A DNA stretch of 64,000 bases from Aphrocallistes beatrix (Eukaryota; Porifera; Hexactinellida; Sceptrulophora; Aphrocallistidae): the NCBI GenBank assembly GCA_963281255.1, contig OY725488.1, positions 12,249,524 through 12,313,523 on the forward strand, given 5' to 3'. The position numbers were made by a program, and so were the translations under genes. Within the stretch, counting starts at the first letter, position 1; each line of letters opens with the position of its first letter. Shown here one piece after another: positions 22,660-34,867 of this stretch. The notes under the pieces were generated by a model. The model made no database searches and was not told the origin of the DNA. It saw nothing but the letters and a program-made list of their open reading frames with translations.

Positions 22660-23095
22660 GTTATACCCTACTCACTTTGAGCTATACTGAAATCCCTTAG
22701 AGATTTCATCAAATTTGCATCGTCATTGTCAAGTGGTTGTAATCGGTAGGCGTTAGATATTAAATAACACAAAACTACCTCGCTCGTAATGTTCTGTTTC
22801 AAATTTGATCAAGATCCCCCAAGGTACGGTGAAACTTGAACAAGTTATACCCTGCTCTCCTAGAGCTATACTGAAATCCTATAGAAAATTCATCAAATTT
22901 GCATCGTCATTGTCAAGTGGTTGTAATCGGTAGGCGTTAGATATTAAAAGCTCAAATAGCTACCTCGCTCGTAATGTTTAGTTTCAAATTTGATCAAGAT
23001 CCCCCAAGGTACGGTGAAACTAGAACAAGTTATACCCTGCTCACCTTGAGCTATACTGAAATCCTATAGAAATTTCATCAAATTTGCATCGTCAT
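22660..23095 (-). repeat. 185-bp tandem repeat, array in transposon copy 1
   Basis: The string TATACCCT recurs at 22,662, 22,846 and 23,031 (spacing 184-185 bp). Unit landmarks are GAGCTATACTGAAATCC, AAATTTGCATCGTCATTGTC and TTTCAAATTTGATCAAGATC. The same unit makes up both arms of the complete element. The last unit is cut at 23,095 where the integrase relic begins. Confidence 0.9.
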
Positions 23096-23793
23096 TCGAT
23101 CCAGAAGAACTTTGAATATATGAGGGACCGCTTCTTTTGTGTGAAGATGAGATCTACAATAGAGAGTTACTGTGCCTCATGTCCAGTATGTGCAGAACAA
23201 GAGGCGATCGCAGAGAAGGGAGCCGCTCACCTCCATGAGGTTGCATGCACAAGAACAGATGTGTGATTGGACCACATCTCAACACTACCGTGGTCTTCAG
23301 GACATCCTACGTTCTGAGACTGTGGACTGTTTTAGAAGTGCATCGATGCAGTGGCCATGCATGATCAGACGGCTGAGTCGGTCGAGGAAGCATTGACGAT
23401 AGAATGGATTCACAGACACGGAATCCCAAAAGCACTGTTGACCGATCAGGGAGGAACGTGGACGGGAAAGCTATCCGGAGCTGTGTTGGAGTATGGAATA
23501 GTAAAGAAACGGTCTCTCCTTATCACCGACAGGAGACGGGGAGGCAGAAAGGACGATTCAAAGTACGAAGCAAGCTCTACGGTGCCAACTCTCCGAGCAC
23601 AGAAGCGAGAAGACGGAGTGTCCAGTGTGCTTCAACGAGCATCTTTCCTCCTCAATTCCCTGCGAAACTCAAGCACCAAATCCACGTCTCACGAGCTGAT
23701 GTACGGTGCAGAACTACTTCACTAATTGACGTGAAGGCAGAGGCCAACCAGGAGGCAGCGACAAAGGAAGCCGTTAAGATAGAAGGGCAATGA
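23096..23793 (+). pseudogene. Ty3/gypsy-type integrase relic
   Basis: The first part retains the end of an H2C2 zinc-binding region (YCASCPVC within the early frame). After a stop and frame change, a core integrase segment follows with DQTAESVEEAL, WIHRHGIPK and LLTDQGG, which carries a catalytic Asp. A third frame holds a degraded SPYHRQETG, and the original frame resumes with HELMYG. These motifs are characteristic of Ty3/gypsy integrases. At least two frameshifts and stop codons break it. No LTRs, protease or reverse transcriptase were found nearby, so it is a fragment embedded next to the satellite array. Confidence 0.8.
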
Positions 23794-23799
23794 ATCTAC

Positions 23800-25952
23800 C
23801 AGGACATCCCTCTCATCGCTGTGACTTAGCTCTGATTACTGGATTGGAATATTCCTGGCAGGATGTGTATGCTATAATTTGTATCATAAATCTGTCATTA
23901 ATGACTGCTGAACTAACCAAGCAAGCCATTAAGGAGATCTAATACACAAGTATAGAATTCAGGGAGAGGGCGTGGGTTTCTAATAAATGAAAACTTTATT
24001 CTATGATGTGAGTGTGCGGATATACATCGTCGTGTCCAGACCCATAGGCATAACCAAGGACTTTTCGGTGCCTGCCGGCATGCGTGCTAGGACGTGTAGT
24101 TTGTCGTTTAGGTTACTGCAGGCGAGCCTGAATGACTAGCCAAGCCAGTTAACTGATATGTCACTGTTCATTCTGAACTCTCTCAATCAGGGAAAATGGC
24201 CAATTTCAAAAGTTATTTTGCTCAACTAACGAGTGTCAGTTTGAAGTTGACAGACTGCTATGCATCCTGTGTTCCACTCAATAATCTCCTAGGCTACTAT
24301 TCACACAAATTCAGTACTTTAATTAATTCTGTTTTTAGTATAGTAGTTACTGTGTCTGGTGATGGATAGGTGAGGCTTTTTCAATTTTTCTTAAACTTAT
24401 TTTGGAAACAAAACACAAACTTTTGCGATTCTGTACTAGGAGAACCTTGCCTAAAATGTTTATCTATCTTAAATTAAACCCTAGCAACATAAGGGGTGAC
24501 AGGAATGCTTGCTGTTACAGTATCGGAGCGTATCCCAGATATATCAAAGTCGTCTGAGAATTCATAACTGAGTGATCAGTCTCCAAGACAGTTAGAGCTA
24601 CGGACTCTATCAACTATGTGCTTGTCTGTATCAATGACAGAAACAGTTCCATTCTTCGATGTGTTTGCTGGTTCCATTCAGTTCTATGGAGTCTCTGATG
24701 CTAGGAACTCTCTGGCAGTAGTTAGTGAATGTCTGTAGAGATAGTCCATCAGCTGTGACAGAATAACCAAGACAGATCTTGATAGTGTTATCTCACAGGT
24801 AATACATCATTCTAATTATAGATTTTAATTACAATTTATTGATTTGGCGTAAATAGCCCCTGACAGCTGTATAACATTCCATAGCACAGTCTGCATCACT
24901 ATGTTACTGGGTTATAACCACCAGTGTTTTGTCAAAAATAGAAGTGGGGGGGCGCTTCCTTCCCGTAAAAAAATCTTTTTCGTGAAACTTTAATCCCTTT
25001 TTTTTGGTATAGAAATGGTGATAATAGGAAAGAAAAAGAATATGGTTAGTTTAAAATGGCAACAATTGATTTGAATTTGTTATGCTACGTAATACATTCT
25101 AAGGCTAAAATTAAAATGGTAGTCATCATGAAGTAAGGAGAGCGCCCCCCCCAAACACAGCTGTATAACATTCCATTGCACAGTCTGTGTCGCTATGTTA
25201 CTGGGTTATAACTGATCACAGTGAGTGAGTACATCAACTCTGAAATCTTCTTAGGTTCCCTACTCCTATTTCTAATCTTAAATCAGTGCTATCGAATTTT
25301 CCAAACTCGATCTCCGATGAGTTCTCACAGAATCAGCGTTTCCTTAGGAATCCTGGCGATACTCTCCCGGGTCTTTGGACCTGACCTTGCCCCCCCGCCA
25401 CCGGAAAATTTTGCTTTTTGAGCAGTTCCCCGGAAATCAGACATGATCAGGTCAAGTGCAGGGATTAAGGAATGCTTATCCTCTCTCAACGAGCTTATTT
25501 TCTCCAGAAAGTTTTCTTTATCTGAACTTAATCACCGATTTAGCTTTATAAGCTAAGGACATATTCCTGGCAGATATGCGCTATAATATGTATCATCAAT
25601 TGGTCATTAATGAGCCAGTCAAGCGAGCCAATAAGAAGATCTAGTGCATAAGTATGGAATTCTGGGGGAGGGCGATGGTACGACCCCAGATTTTTAATTG
25701 GGGAGGGGAGAGGTGATATATTCGCCCCCGATATCTAAAACTTCGATCATTTGATACTAAATCATATTCAGGAATTTAAGCTGGATTTTTTAAAATTATT
25801 TGTTTTGTTATTTCATAATTTTTCTTTTCAAATCACCTGCCCTGAAAACTATAAAGATTTGACTGACGGTACGAGATCCTACCCATAGGGGTAGCCGCTA
25901 GTGGGACAAGAGGGCAGTTCCCACTTGCAATTTGAAATTTGGATCTCCTCAT
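23800..25952. repeat. Repeat mosaic, block 1
   Basis: Contains the recurring module ATTCCTGGCAGGATGTGTAT plus the following about 80 bp, also at about 25,560 (diverged), 27,735, 31,615 and 32,365. The 24,640-25,560 stretch recurs at 28,755-29,370 at high identity. In this copy a GT-GGGGG...CCCCCC segment (about 24,925-25,160) is bounded by a repeated about 60-bp tract (CAGCTGTATAACATTCCAT). No gene was identified. Confidence 0.6.
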
Positions 25953-26362
25953 CAGGGGTGTAGCGCTAAAATTTCTTTTGGGGAGCGCTTATAAAATATT
26001 ATAATATATTCTTTTATAAGCGCTCCCCCAAAAGATTTTTTTTCGCTTTTTTGGACATATGAAGAGAGGCTTAGAGAGCTATGTCGCGCGAAAACGTTGC
26101 CAAAAGTGTAATTGTCCCGCTTTTTCAGCCTACATGTATAATACAAATATACAATGTCCCGCTAAAAGTACTACTTATGTCCCGTTATTTTACATGCAGA
26201 GGTTGGCATGTATGCTTTCAGTACATTATAAAACAGTCGGCTCCTCAATCCATTCTTGCCAAACGATTCTATAGGTAATAACAATCGTCAAGTTTAAGTG
26301 AGGGAGCGCCGCTCCCCCTTAAATTTGTAGTGGGGGAGCGCTGCTCCCCCACTACACCCCTG
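25953..26362. mobile_element. hAT-type MITE (CAGGGGTGTAG family)
   Basis: Ends CAGGGGTGTAG and CTACACCCCTG. A perfect 8-bp target duplication, CTCCTCAT, lies at 25945-25952 and 26363-26370. The subterminal AGCGCT and GGGGGAGCG motifs are palindromic, and an AAAAG-GCGCT hairpin lies near 25,975-26,035. Short open frames inside are not credible genes. Confidence 0.93.
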
Positions 26363-26370
26363 CTCCTCAT

Positions 26371-27745
26371 AATATTATGACTATTAATGCCTGGCGGAAC
26401 CGATCTCTTTTAACAATATTGCATTTTTTGTCATTTGTATATAATAATTCAGATGAAGCTTCAACAAATGTTTCTGCTTCCGGAGGCATAGCCCTGACTC
26501 CGCTAATGCCTAAGCCCCAGATCTCTAACTGTATGTTGTATTCAATTACTTAATTCTGCTACGTTACTGATCCCAAAAATTGAAACCCTGTTACTCTACC
26601 TATGTTCACTTCGTTTCGTATTGGTGGGTTCGTTTATTCCCTTACAACAGTTCAATCTCTTCATGCAGTGTTTCATCCAGTTTTTCAAAGTCATGCGCCT
26701 AAATGGGCGCCACCATTTTTCTACGCGCCTAGACTCTGCATTTTTATATATGTTTTATGCCACGCGCCTAAATCATACGCCTAATTATGATCCATGGGAC
26801 CAAATACGCGCCTCTAGGCGCGCCCAGTACGCCTGGATGAAAGCCTGTCCTCATGTGAACATTGACATTCAATAGTATTTACTTATAAAATTAGTGAATG
26901 AATAGCTTCTTCTACTCACGACTACTGCTCTATGTCTCTCCATTCTCTCCACAACCAAAGCAACGGAGCAGATGGAGCTATACTTCTCACAGACTCGGAA
27001 CTCAAACGCCTGATTCCAGACAGGAGCTATTGGCAGGTGTGTCTGCAAGAGGCAGAGGAGGCAGTTGTCCCTCTCTATTCCTGGCAGTCCTCTCAGGCCA
27101 AGGCAGAGACCTAACCGCTGAGACTTCTCCCCCAGCTCGCCTCCTCGATTTGAAGATTCTAGCTACGCTCCTGATTGGAAGATGGATTTGTGCTGTGTGA
27201 GCAGTTCCACTCTGAAGCTAGGACTGCCTACGTACAGAGTCAGAGAGAAATCCTAGAAGGAACACAACCCTGCACCAGGGATGAAGCAGTCAAGTTTGAT
27301 TCTTCAATAATAGGTAAGCTTGTTTTATTAATTTGTTTGTTTGTTTGTTTGTTTGTTTGTTCCCGTCACCTTGGCTATGCCTTTGTTTAATTGTCTCACT
27401 CCCCAATATCCACTGTCACGGGTGGCGCTGGCTCTGTGGTGGACATAGGCGACACAGCCTATTTCAGGTACAGACCCGGCGGAAACTAATTTTATTGGTC
27501 CGGCCATAGACCTACAAATAGATTCCGGACCAAATTGACTATCCAAAATTGGTCCGGGCTTGAAGTAGCAGAAAGCTGGGGGGTCTGGGGTGCTTAAGCC
27601 CCTAGTAGGGTACATGGAACCAACATTTATTACAATTTTTTTCCAGATTCTTCTAATTTTGTAGTTCTGGAAATATAAATTAACTCCGAGGACACTCACT
27701 CATCGCTGTGAGGCTCTGATTACTGGATTGGTATATTCCTGGCAG
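26371..27745. other. Non-coding stretch with scattered repeat modules
   Basis: Mostly unique sequence with a GCGCC-rich patch (about 26,690-26,830) and a GTTT microsatellite at 27,333-27,361. The 27,200-27,360 portion recurs near 31,490-31,610 and, more weakly, 33,220-33,340. A 60-codon open frame at 26,932-27,114 has no recognisable domain. Confidence 0.5.
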
Positions 27746-27753
27746 GATGTGTA

Positions 27754-27905
27754 CAAAGGCGTAGCCAGCACAATTTTAGTGAGCGGCAATTCCAGTCTAT
27801 TCCGTTAGAGTTGCAGCACTCAATGCTAATTTGTGAAATTTTAGTGGGCACAGCCTTTGAGGTTGTGGCCTAGGCCCCATTTACTGCACCCTTGCTACGC
27901 CTCTG
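27754..27905. mobile_element. hAT-type MITE (CAAAGGCGTAGCCAG family), copy 1
   Basis: Ends CAAAGGCGTAGCCAG and CTACGCCTCTG. A perfect 8-bp target duplication, GATGTGTA, lies at 27746-27753 and 27906-27913. The same carrier sequence without the insertion is present at about 23,855 (GCAGGATGTGTATGCTATAA), giving a full/empty pair inside this window. Confidence 0.93.
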
Positions 27906-27913
27906 GATGTGTA

Positions 27914-29384
27914 TGTATCATTTGTATCATAAATTGGTCATTAATGACTCCTGAGATAACCAAGCTAACCAATAAGGAAATCTAATACACAAGTGTCCTC
28001 TCCCTGAATTCTGGGAGTGGACATGGGGATACACCTCCAGATTTTAAATTTGAGGGGTGGAGTTAATATATTCGCCGACTCGGTTTCTAAAACTTTCATC
28101 CGAATTTGTACAGATACTTTCGACATCTTCATCAGAGATATTTGTAGATCAGTACAACCTCGATATGATCCATAGTATCAGCTCATTATATGTAATACCG
28201 CGATTATCTGCAAAGCCGTAACCTTCCCCTCTCACAGCTATTCCAGGTGGCTCAGACGCTGGTCTCTTTTCCGTGGATTTTGCATAGTTTTGTCTGTAGC
28301 AAAAGGGCTGTGCATGACTGCTCATTTTTGAAGATTTATAATTCGTTTTTTGTTCTGGAATAGGAGTGTAACTCTGCGGATGGACCACCCACCTAGCCTT
28401 CCCCGCCCCTCCACTGTCTACTGTAGTTATGGATTGAGAAGAATGCGTCCATGGTACAGATGGGACTGTTTAGTGTTGAAGGAATATTGTTGCTTGACAA
28501 AGCTTTTGAGAGTTTCTCTCTCATTATTGAGACCATCTCTAATTTTGTCGTTTCAGAAATATAAATTTCCTCCGAGGATTCCCCTCTGATTAGTGTGACT
28601 ACTCTAGTATTCTAATAAACGCCCCACCTCGCTTACCACTTTCGTCCACCTCGCACTTATTCTACCCTCCCGTTTATTTCATTTTATACATTGCACAAAC
28701 CTTTTCACTGATGTTTGTATCAGATATTCAATCTGAATTAAATCGACAGTCTGCATCCATTCTTCGATGTGTTTGCTGGTTCCATTCAGTTCTATGGAGT
28801 CTCTGATGCTAGGAACTCTTTGACAGTAGTTAGTGAATGTCTGTAGAGATAGTCCATCAGCTGTGACAGAATAACCAAGACATATTTTGATAGTGTTATC
28901 TCACAGGTAATACGTCATTCTAATTGTAGATTTTAATTACAATTTATTGATTTGACGTAAATAGCCCCTGACAGCTGTATAACATTCCATAGCACAGTCT
29001 GCATCACTATGTTACTGGGTTATAACTGATCACAGTGAGTGAGTACATTCACTCTGAAATCTCCTTAGGTTCCCTACTCCTATTTCTAATCTTAAATCAG
29101 TGCTATCGAATTTTCCAAACGCGATCTCCGATGAGTTCTCACAGAATCAGCGTTTCCTTAGGAATCCTCGGGGGACTCTCCCGGGTCTTTGGACCTGACC
29201 TTGCCCCCCCCCCCCCGCCCCCGGAATTTAGCTTTTTGTGCAGTTCCCCGGAAATTAGACATGATTAGGTCGAATGCACGGATTAAGGAATGCTTGTCCT
29301 CTCTCAACGGGCTTACTTTCGCCAGAAAGTTTTCTTTATCTAAACTTAGTCACCAATTTAGCTTTATAAGCTTTCAAAAGTCTA
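27914..29384. repeat. Repeat mosaic, block 2
   Basis: Continues the carrier module seen in block 1. From 28,755 to 29,370 it matches 24,640-25,550 but lacks the about 240-bp insertion of that copy. Contains a C-tract at about 29,206-29,218. A 79-codon minus-strand frame at 28,149-28,388 has no recognisable domain. Confidence 0.6.
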
Positions 29385-30090
29385 CAGGGTTAGGCATAAG
29401 TTCTGCACCAATCTTCATTAGGCATAAAATTTCTTATACTCAAACAATCTTAGTTATTATGGTCTTTAGAGATTGTATTTCGAATATTCTCAATGATTTT
29501 AAAAGAATTATCGAGTCTAAGATCTAGAACTGTGTTTTGTATGGTGAATTTTGGGAGAAAATATGTGTCCTGGCACGCAGTGAAAATCGAGAATCAGGGC
29601 CACTGCTTCTGTAAAAGATGTCTCTATAATCGATGTCCCTTGACGATTTAACACAATATATCTTTCATTCACCATGGATATATTTCATAAACCCGTTGAA
29701 TTCATCATCAGATACGAGATAAAGTTATTATTTCACGAGTTCAAATTAGGTACATTTTGCAAATCTCCCAAAATGGCACTCTTTTTCACATCACCAAAAA
29801 ATCTGATCCAAATGGTTCTCAATATATACTGATATAAATATCCTATATTTCTACAAATTTAGAGTGTTTGAAAAAAAAATGAGAGCTAATTTGTTCTTGT
29901 TTTTCGCTGCGTGTGAGGCCACATTTTTTCACAAAACTCACCATACAAAATACAGTTCTAGTTATTAGACTCGAAAAATATTTTAAAATCATTGAGAATA
30001 TTCGAATTACTCTCTAAAGTCCATAATAACTAAGATTGTTAGAGTATAAAATTTTTATCAAGCTTGAGACAGAACTTATGCCTAACCCTG
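29385..30090. mobile_element. Tc1/mariner-type element with long inverted ends
   Basis: Starts CAGGGTTAGGCATAAGTTCT and ends AGAACTTATGCCTAACCCTG, with TA at 29383-29384 and 30091-30092. Inverted similarity continues inward over roughly 200 bp (ACAATCTTAGTTATTATGG against CCATAATAACTAAGATTGT; ACTGTGTTTTGTATGGTGA against its diverged complement). No intact transposase is present. Confidence 0.92.
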
Positions 30091-30196
30091 TACATTTTAA
30101 ATTTGTCCATGGTTTAAATTAACGACTGAAGGAGAGGAGTTATCGCTATAACATAGATTTCTCTCTCAACCCTTCATTATATTTTTAGTGTGCTTC

Positions 30197-30239
30197 CTAT
30201 ATTATTATATTGGATCTATGATCCAATATAATAATATAG
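30197..30239. repeat. Perfect 20-bp palindrome with 3-nt loop
   Basis: CTATATTATTATATTGGATC, TAT, then the exact reverse complement. It lies in otherwise unassigned sequence and has no matching partner elsewhere in the window. Confidence 0.9.
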
Positions 30240-30734
30240 TGGCACAGTACTAAAATGAGTGCTGGTGTAAGGCCGGCCGTAAGTGGTGCACAGACCAGAG
30301 TTTAAAAGAAATCGCCCTGAAATCTTTTGTGAAGCTGCGGACAAATATGTAGATGTGCACCTAACCATAGGATTTTCAATATATGCTAAATCATCATTAC
30401 GTAGCATTTTGTGATTTCATTCTTTTGATAATTGCACAAAAACTAGAAGAGCTAGAAACTTGAAAACGAGATTGGTAACACTGGTGAAGTATGAGGCCCT
30501 CTAAAACCCATTTTATTCCTAGATCAATCGGACATAGGACCTCTGAGCAATTAGCGGTTAAAGATTTTGTCGCGTCATCATCGCCTAATTTTAATGATAA
30601 ATGCCTATTAGAGCTCAAATTTTAATAGTTTGAGATAAACAATTGTTCAATAAAGTGTTCAATATAGATAGGATTAAATTTGTAGATTACATCCACAATT
30701 TTAATCCTACAAACTTTAATTGATGTAAGAATAG

Positions 30735-30834
30735 CTCACAGACGTGCTAGAAGTGTGCTTCCAAATTCCTTGGATGACATGTATTGTGTCGTCATCCAAG
30801 GAATGTGGAAGCACACTTCTGGCCCGTCTGTGAG
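30735..30834. repeat. 100-nt imperfect hairpin
   Basis: The arm CTCACAGACG-TAGAAGTGTGCTTCC-TTCCTTGGATGAC pairs with GTCATCCAAGGAA-GGAAGCACACTTCT-CGTCTGTGAG across a short loop, with only small internal mismatches. This could be a foldback MITE or a small-RNA hairpin. No target duplication was found. Confidence 0.8.
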
Positions 30835-30839
30835 GGGAT

Positions 30840-33800
30840 TTTTTCCAATAGTGAGGCAACAATTATGCATCCTCTTTACGAGGGATTTTATTCGAGGACC
30901 AGCTGTTAGTTAAATATTCCTATGAGATATTTTCAAATTCTTGTTCTGTTTTAATTTCATGTCCAATGGAATTACTAGCTGTAATTATCATTAAGGAGTG
31001 CCTGGATTTTCTATTAGACTAGCAGTCAGTTGGAGGTTTGAGGGGCGCTGTAATTATTAATAATTGTCACTTCATTATACACAGCCAGCTTCGCTCTCCC
31101 TCCATTTGTCTGTGCTAATTCAATGATAGTAGCCACCTTTGAGTTAATGGAGCCCCAAAGAGTTAGTAAGCCCAGACTACGGCCTTTGTCAGCGTCCAGG
31201 AGTTTTGTTCTTGGAAGCTGACAATATTTTTTTCATTATTTTTCTAGATTCTTTTGATTTTGTTGTAGAAATATCAATCCTCTCCGAGGACACCTTTCTC
31301 ATTCTCATCAGAGAGCTACGCTGGTCTCTCCCAGATAGTTCATTGCGAATCCCAGGAACAGAGAAATCCAGCAGCTGTTAGAATTCAACGTCTGCCCTCT
31401 CTGTCTCCAAAGCAGCCACGGAACTTTTGCACTTCTACACGAATTCCACTTGTCTTTGCTGGAAACTGCTGGAACAGTGCAGCTAGGACAACCGTACTAC
31501 GCACAGAGTCAGAGAAATCCTGAAGGAACGCACCAGGGATGAAGCAGTCAAGTTTTATTCTCTGCAATAATAGGTATGCTTTTTTATTAATTTGTTTGTT
31601 TGTTCCCATCACCTTATTCCTGGCAGGATATGTACAAAGGCGTAGCCAGCACAATTTTAGTGGGCACAGCCTTTGAGGTTGCGGCCTAGCCTCATGTACT
31701 GCACCCTGACTACGCCTCTGGATGTGTATGCTATAATTTGTATCATAAATTGGTCATTGATCACTCTGAGCTAGCCAAGTAAGTCAATAAGGATTCCGCG
31801 TGACGAAAATTCCAAGGTACGAAATGTCTATGCGACGTAGTGTCCACCATTCGAAGGAAATCAAATTTTTGATAGGTTTTCTCTCATTATTGTGGTCTAG
31901 CCATATTCATCATTTAAAACATCAGTAAATACACAAGCCAGCTTTGCTTGCTTGCGCCGCGTGGCTAGCTGTCGCTTCGTATACAATGATAGTAGCCACC
32001 AGAGATTTATAAAGGAACTACTAAAAGTGGTTTACTGTCAAACGTCATTTGCCTAGACAGGATTTTCTATTGAGAGGTAGCAGCTAGCTGGTAAGTTTTC
32101 AAACCTCAGCTAGTAAACCGTATAAACCAAACCCTCGCTTACTAACTTTTAGATTTTTTTCCACCCCGCGCTTATCACCCTCATTTATTGAATTTCCTAT
32201 ATTGATTTTATCCAACGCACTTTTTCACTGATGTTTTGTATCAACTATTTCGTCTGAATTATATCAAACATTTTGTTCTTATCCTTGCTAATCTGATCGT
32301 TTATTTTGATAAACTAACCAACCCGTTTATTGGGACGGAAGAGTAGGTTCTGATTACTGTAGATATTCCTAGGTAGGTATGCGTATACTCTCAAATTTTG
32401 TGTCATAAATCTGATCAATAATGACTCCTGAGTGAATCAGTGAGGATATCTTGGACATAAGCGTAGAATTCAGGGGCATCGACCCTACTAGATTTTAATG
32501 TTGGGAGCTAATACGGCTCTCAACCTGTAATTCCACTAAATCGTGTGATGGCAAGTGACAAATCGTGAGATATGGGAATATAGTATTTTAAACAGTGGTT
32601 CTAAATCGTGAGAGTTGAGAAGTCTGTTAATATATTTGCTCCCTGGTTTATATAGCTTTCATCTAAATGTGTACAAATTCCTACCCATCTCACCTTCCTT
32701 TCTCTTAGTCACACATCAGAGATTTTCTTAGAAAAATAATGGGGGAGGGAACAGTTACCTTTATTCAGACGTTCAGAGAGGAAAGAAAACTTTCATGAGA
32801 AATCTAATTGCCCCCCCTTGTACCGCCTAGAAAAAATCTTAAAATCGATGGAGGCACTCATTTCAGAAGTGTGCTATTATACATAGTATTGTAGGCAAAC
32901 TAAAAACTGACAGTGACTCAAGCATTGATAACTGTTGTTAGATATCTCATAGTTTGAACCGATTGATTTCCTCTTTTATTTCGAATTTTAACCATGGATG
33001 CTCGAATTTTGGGAGCCCGCCTGTATTTATAAATTTATTTATCTATAGCTTCTCCAATTCATGAGAACTGTTCTATGTCTCCATTTCTTTCCTTCTTTTA
33101 TTCTATTCCATTCAGTCTAGCTAGATATGAACCTCAGCAACCGGTGAGTCTGCCAGAGAAGATTCTATAAGATTTGAAGTTTGTCATCCATGGTCCATCA
33201 TCCTATTCTGCTGTAGGATGAGGAAGCTTTACTCAGGAAGGAACGCACTCCTGAACCAGGGATGAAGCAGACAAGTTCCCTTCTCTTTAATGTTAGGTTT
33301 GTTGCTTTGTTTATTTTTGTTTATTTGTTTGTTTGAATCACCTTGGCTACGACTCTGCTAAATTGTCTCAATACCCAATTTATATTGTAGAGGGCATTTG
33401 TCAGAATCTTAAAGTTGTCATTAGTCGAATGGCAGCTTTTTAATGTTGAAGAAATATTGAGTGCTTGACAAAGTTTTTGATGATTATTTCTCTCATTATA
33501 GTGATCTAGCCATATTCATATTTTAAAACATTTCAGTATACACAAGCCAGCTTAGCTTGTTTACGCTTCATAAACAATGATTGTAGCCACCAGGGTTTTA
33601 TAAAGAACTACGAAAAGTGGTTTACTGTCAAACGCCAGTGGCCTAGACAGGAATTTCTATTGAGAGGTAGCAGCTAGCTGATAAGCCTTCAAACACCAGC
33701 TAGTAATCTGTATAAACCTGACCCTCGCTTACTAACTTTTAGATTTTTTGGCCCCGCACTTATCACCACTCATTTATTAAATTTAAATTGATTTTTCTCC

Positions 33801-33890
33801 AATGCACTTTTCACTCACGTTTTGTATCAACTATTTCATCTGAATTATTTCGGTCATTTTACTGAATCCAGCCTTGCACCTGTAAAAAAT
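30840..33890. repeat. Repeat mosaic, block 3
   Basis: Segments recur elsewhere: about 31,490-31,800 matches 27,240-27,350 and 27,730-27,960, and 31,900-32,250 matches 33,530-33,870 and 46,870-47,200 (CACAAGCCAGCTT-GCTTG, then CAGGATTTTCTATTGAGAGG). About 32,750-33,340 matches 35,640-35,820 and then 43,460-43,850. That last match spans the exact site into which the large OTU transposon inserted. No gene was identified. Confidence 0.6.
31635..31720. mobile_element. hAT-type MITE (CAAAGGCGTAGCCAG family), copy 2, internally deleted
   Basis: Same ends and same insertion site as 27,754-27,905. The flanks are GATATGTA (31627-31634) and GATGTGTA (31721-31728). The interior is shorter by about 66 bp. 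Shared site implies one insertion followed by duplication of the carrier. Confidence 0.88.
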
Positions 33891-34276
33891 ATAGAGAACA
33901 CCTATTTCAGAAGTGTGCCACTATACCTAGTATTGTAGGCAAACTGAAAACTGAATTTGGTCAAATATTCCGTTCTCCCTGCCTTCTCACTATATCCAAT
34001 ATCTGCTGTAATTCCTATCTATTTGGCTGTTTTTATTAAATTATCTGGAAATTCACGTAATTTGTCCAGTCTTTAAACTGCTATTATTATTCGTGGTCCA
34101 GTTATTAGTCGAATATTCCTGTGTGATATTTTCATGTTCTTGTTTTATTTCATATCCAATGTACTAATCAAAACCAATTGTATATAGACAATGTAATTGA
34201 ACAGATACGTAATATTTGTAATCCATAGTAATGAATGACTCGAGATATCTAGTGTGTATTTACTAACGAGGTGCAT

Positions 34277-34562
34277 GCATTTGTCCGAATTTTTAAGTTG
34301 TTATTTGTCCGAATTGTTTGAACTGTCATTTGTCCGAATCAGAATTTGGAATATTGTCACTTGAAATTAAAATGCCAATTTTACACTCAATTAAACAATA
34401 TTTCAAACTTGAAAAGCTCCCATTCACACCTCTCTGATATCAAAAAAATGTTGACTTTCAATCTCCTATTAATTCTAAAAAACTAAAATTACGATTCGGA
34501 CAAATGACATTATTCCAAATTACTGTTCGGACAAATGACAACTTAGAAATTCGGACAAATGC
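34277..34562. mobile_element. Foldback MITE with TTCGGACAAATG motifs
   Basis: Left GCATTTGTCCGAATTTTTAA is mirrored by right AATTCGGACAAATGC. Inner copies of TTTGTCCGAAT and ATTCGGACAAATGAC are also inverted. A shorter relative lies at about 47,625-47,890 in the duplicated block. Confidence 0.75.
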
Positions 34563-34674
34563 TGCGTACCCTTACTAACCTTTCCATTCTATTGTTTACT
34601 TTAGGTGATGATGAGAGATTTCTGTTGAATAGAACCTTTAAAAGAACAATTGTATATCTGTACATGTTACTCAG

Positions 34675-34809
34675 TGTCCATTCCTGGAGTCTGACAGAGT
34701 CAATCACTGCATGCTGTGTGACGCGGTGTTTACAATGGTGCATCATTGCAGGAAGTGTGGTGGCATTTATTGTGGCAGTTGCACTTCCCAGAAATTCCCA
34801 CTTCTCGAC
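34675..34809 (+). pseudogene. FYVE zinc-finger exon fragment, copy 1
   Basis: Forty-five codons of a FYVE domain: CMLC, then the signature HHCRKCG and CGSC, giving three of the four zinc-ligand pairs. Family knowledge: FYVE domains bind phosphatidylinositol 3-phosphate on endosomes. The segment follows a CAG acceptor-like site, and homology to copy 2 at 48,004 stops exactly at CTTCTCGAC (34,809), leaving the last ligand pair missing. No other exon of a host gene was found, so this is a dispersed fragment carried in a repeat. Confidence 0.75.
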
Positions 34810-34867
34810 GCTGAAATAGCTCTACATTGATTACTAAAAATGTGAAATTTACGCCATTCAACATGGA

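Larger units (their letters stand above)
18594..23095 (-). mobile_element. OTU-transposon copy 1, truncated and rearranged
   Basis: Aligns in reverse with the interior of the complete element at 35,834-43,454: sequence similarity is lost at 18,594 and at 41,972, and both copies share the 5' segment near GCGATGATTTCGA. One tandem-repeat arm remains (22,660-23,095), pushed away by a Helitron end at 22,261-22,659. The other arm and both true termini are missing. Unlike the complete element it keeps the central transposase region, so between them the two copies show all parts of the original element. Confidence 0.85.

Noticed and set aside
23096..23793. An intact retroviral or errantiviral provirus
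   Set aside because: Only integrase fragments remain; there are no LTRs, reverse transcriptase or envelope, and the frame is broken repeatedly.
26932..27114. 60-codon frame (SELKRLIPDRSYWQ) as a gene
   Set aside because: It looks slightly protein-like but lies in repeat-derived DNA, and its flanks recur elsewhere without the frame.
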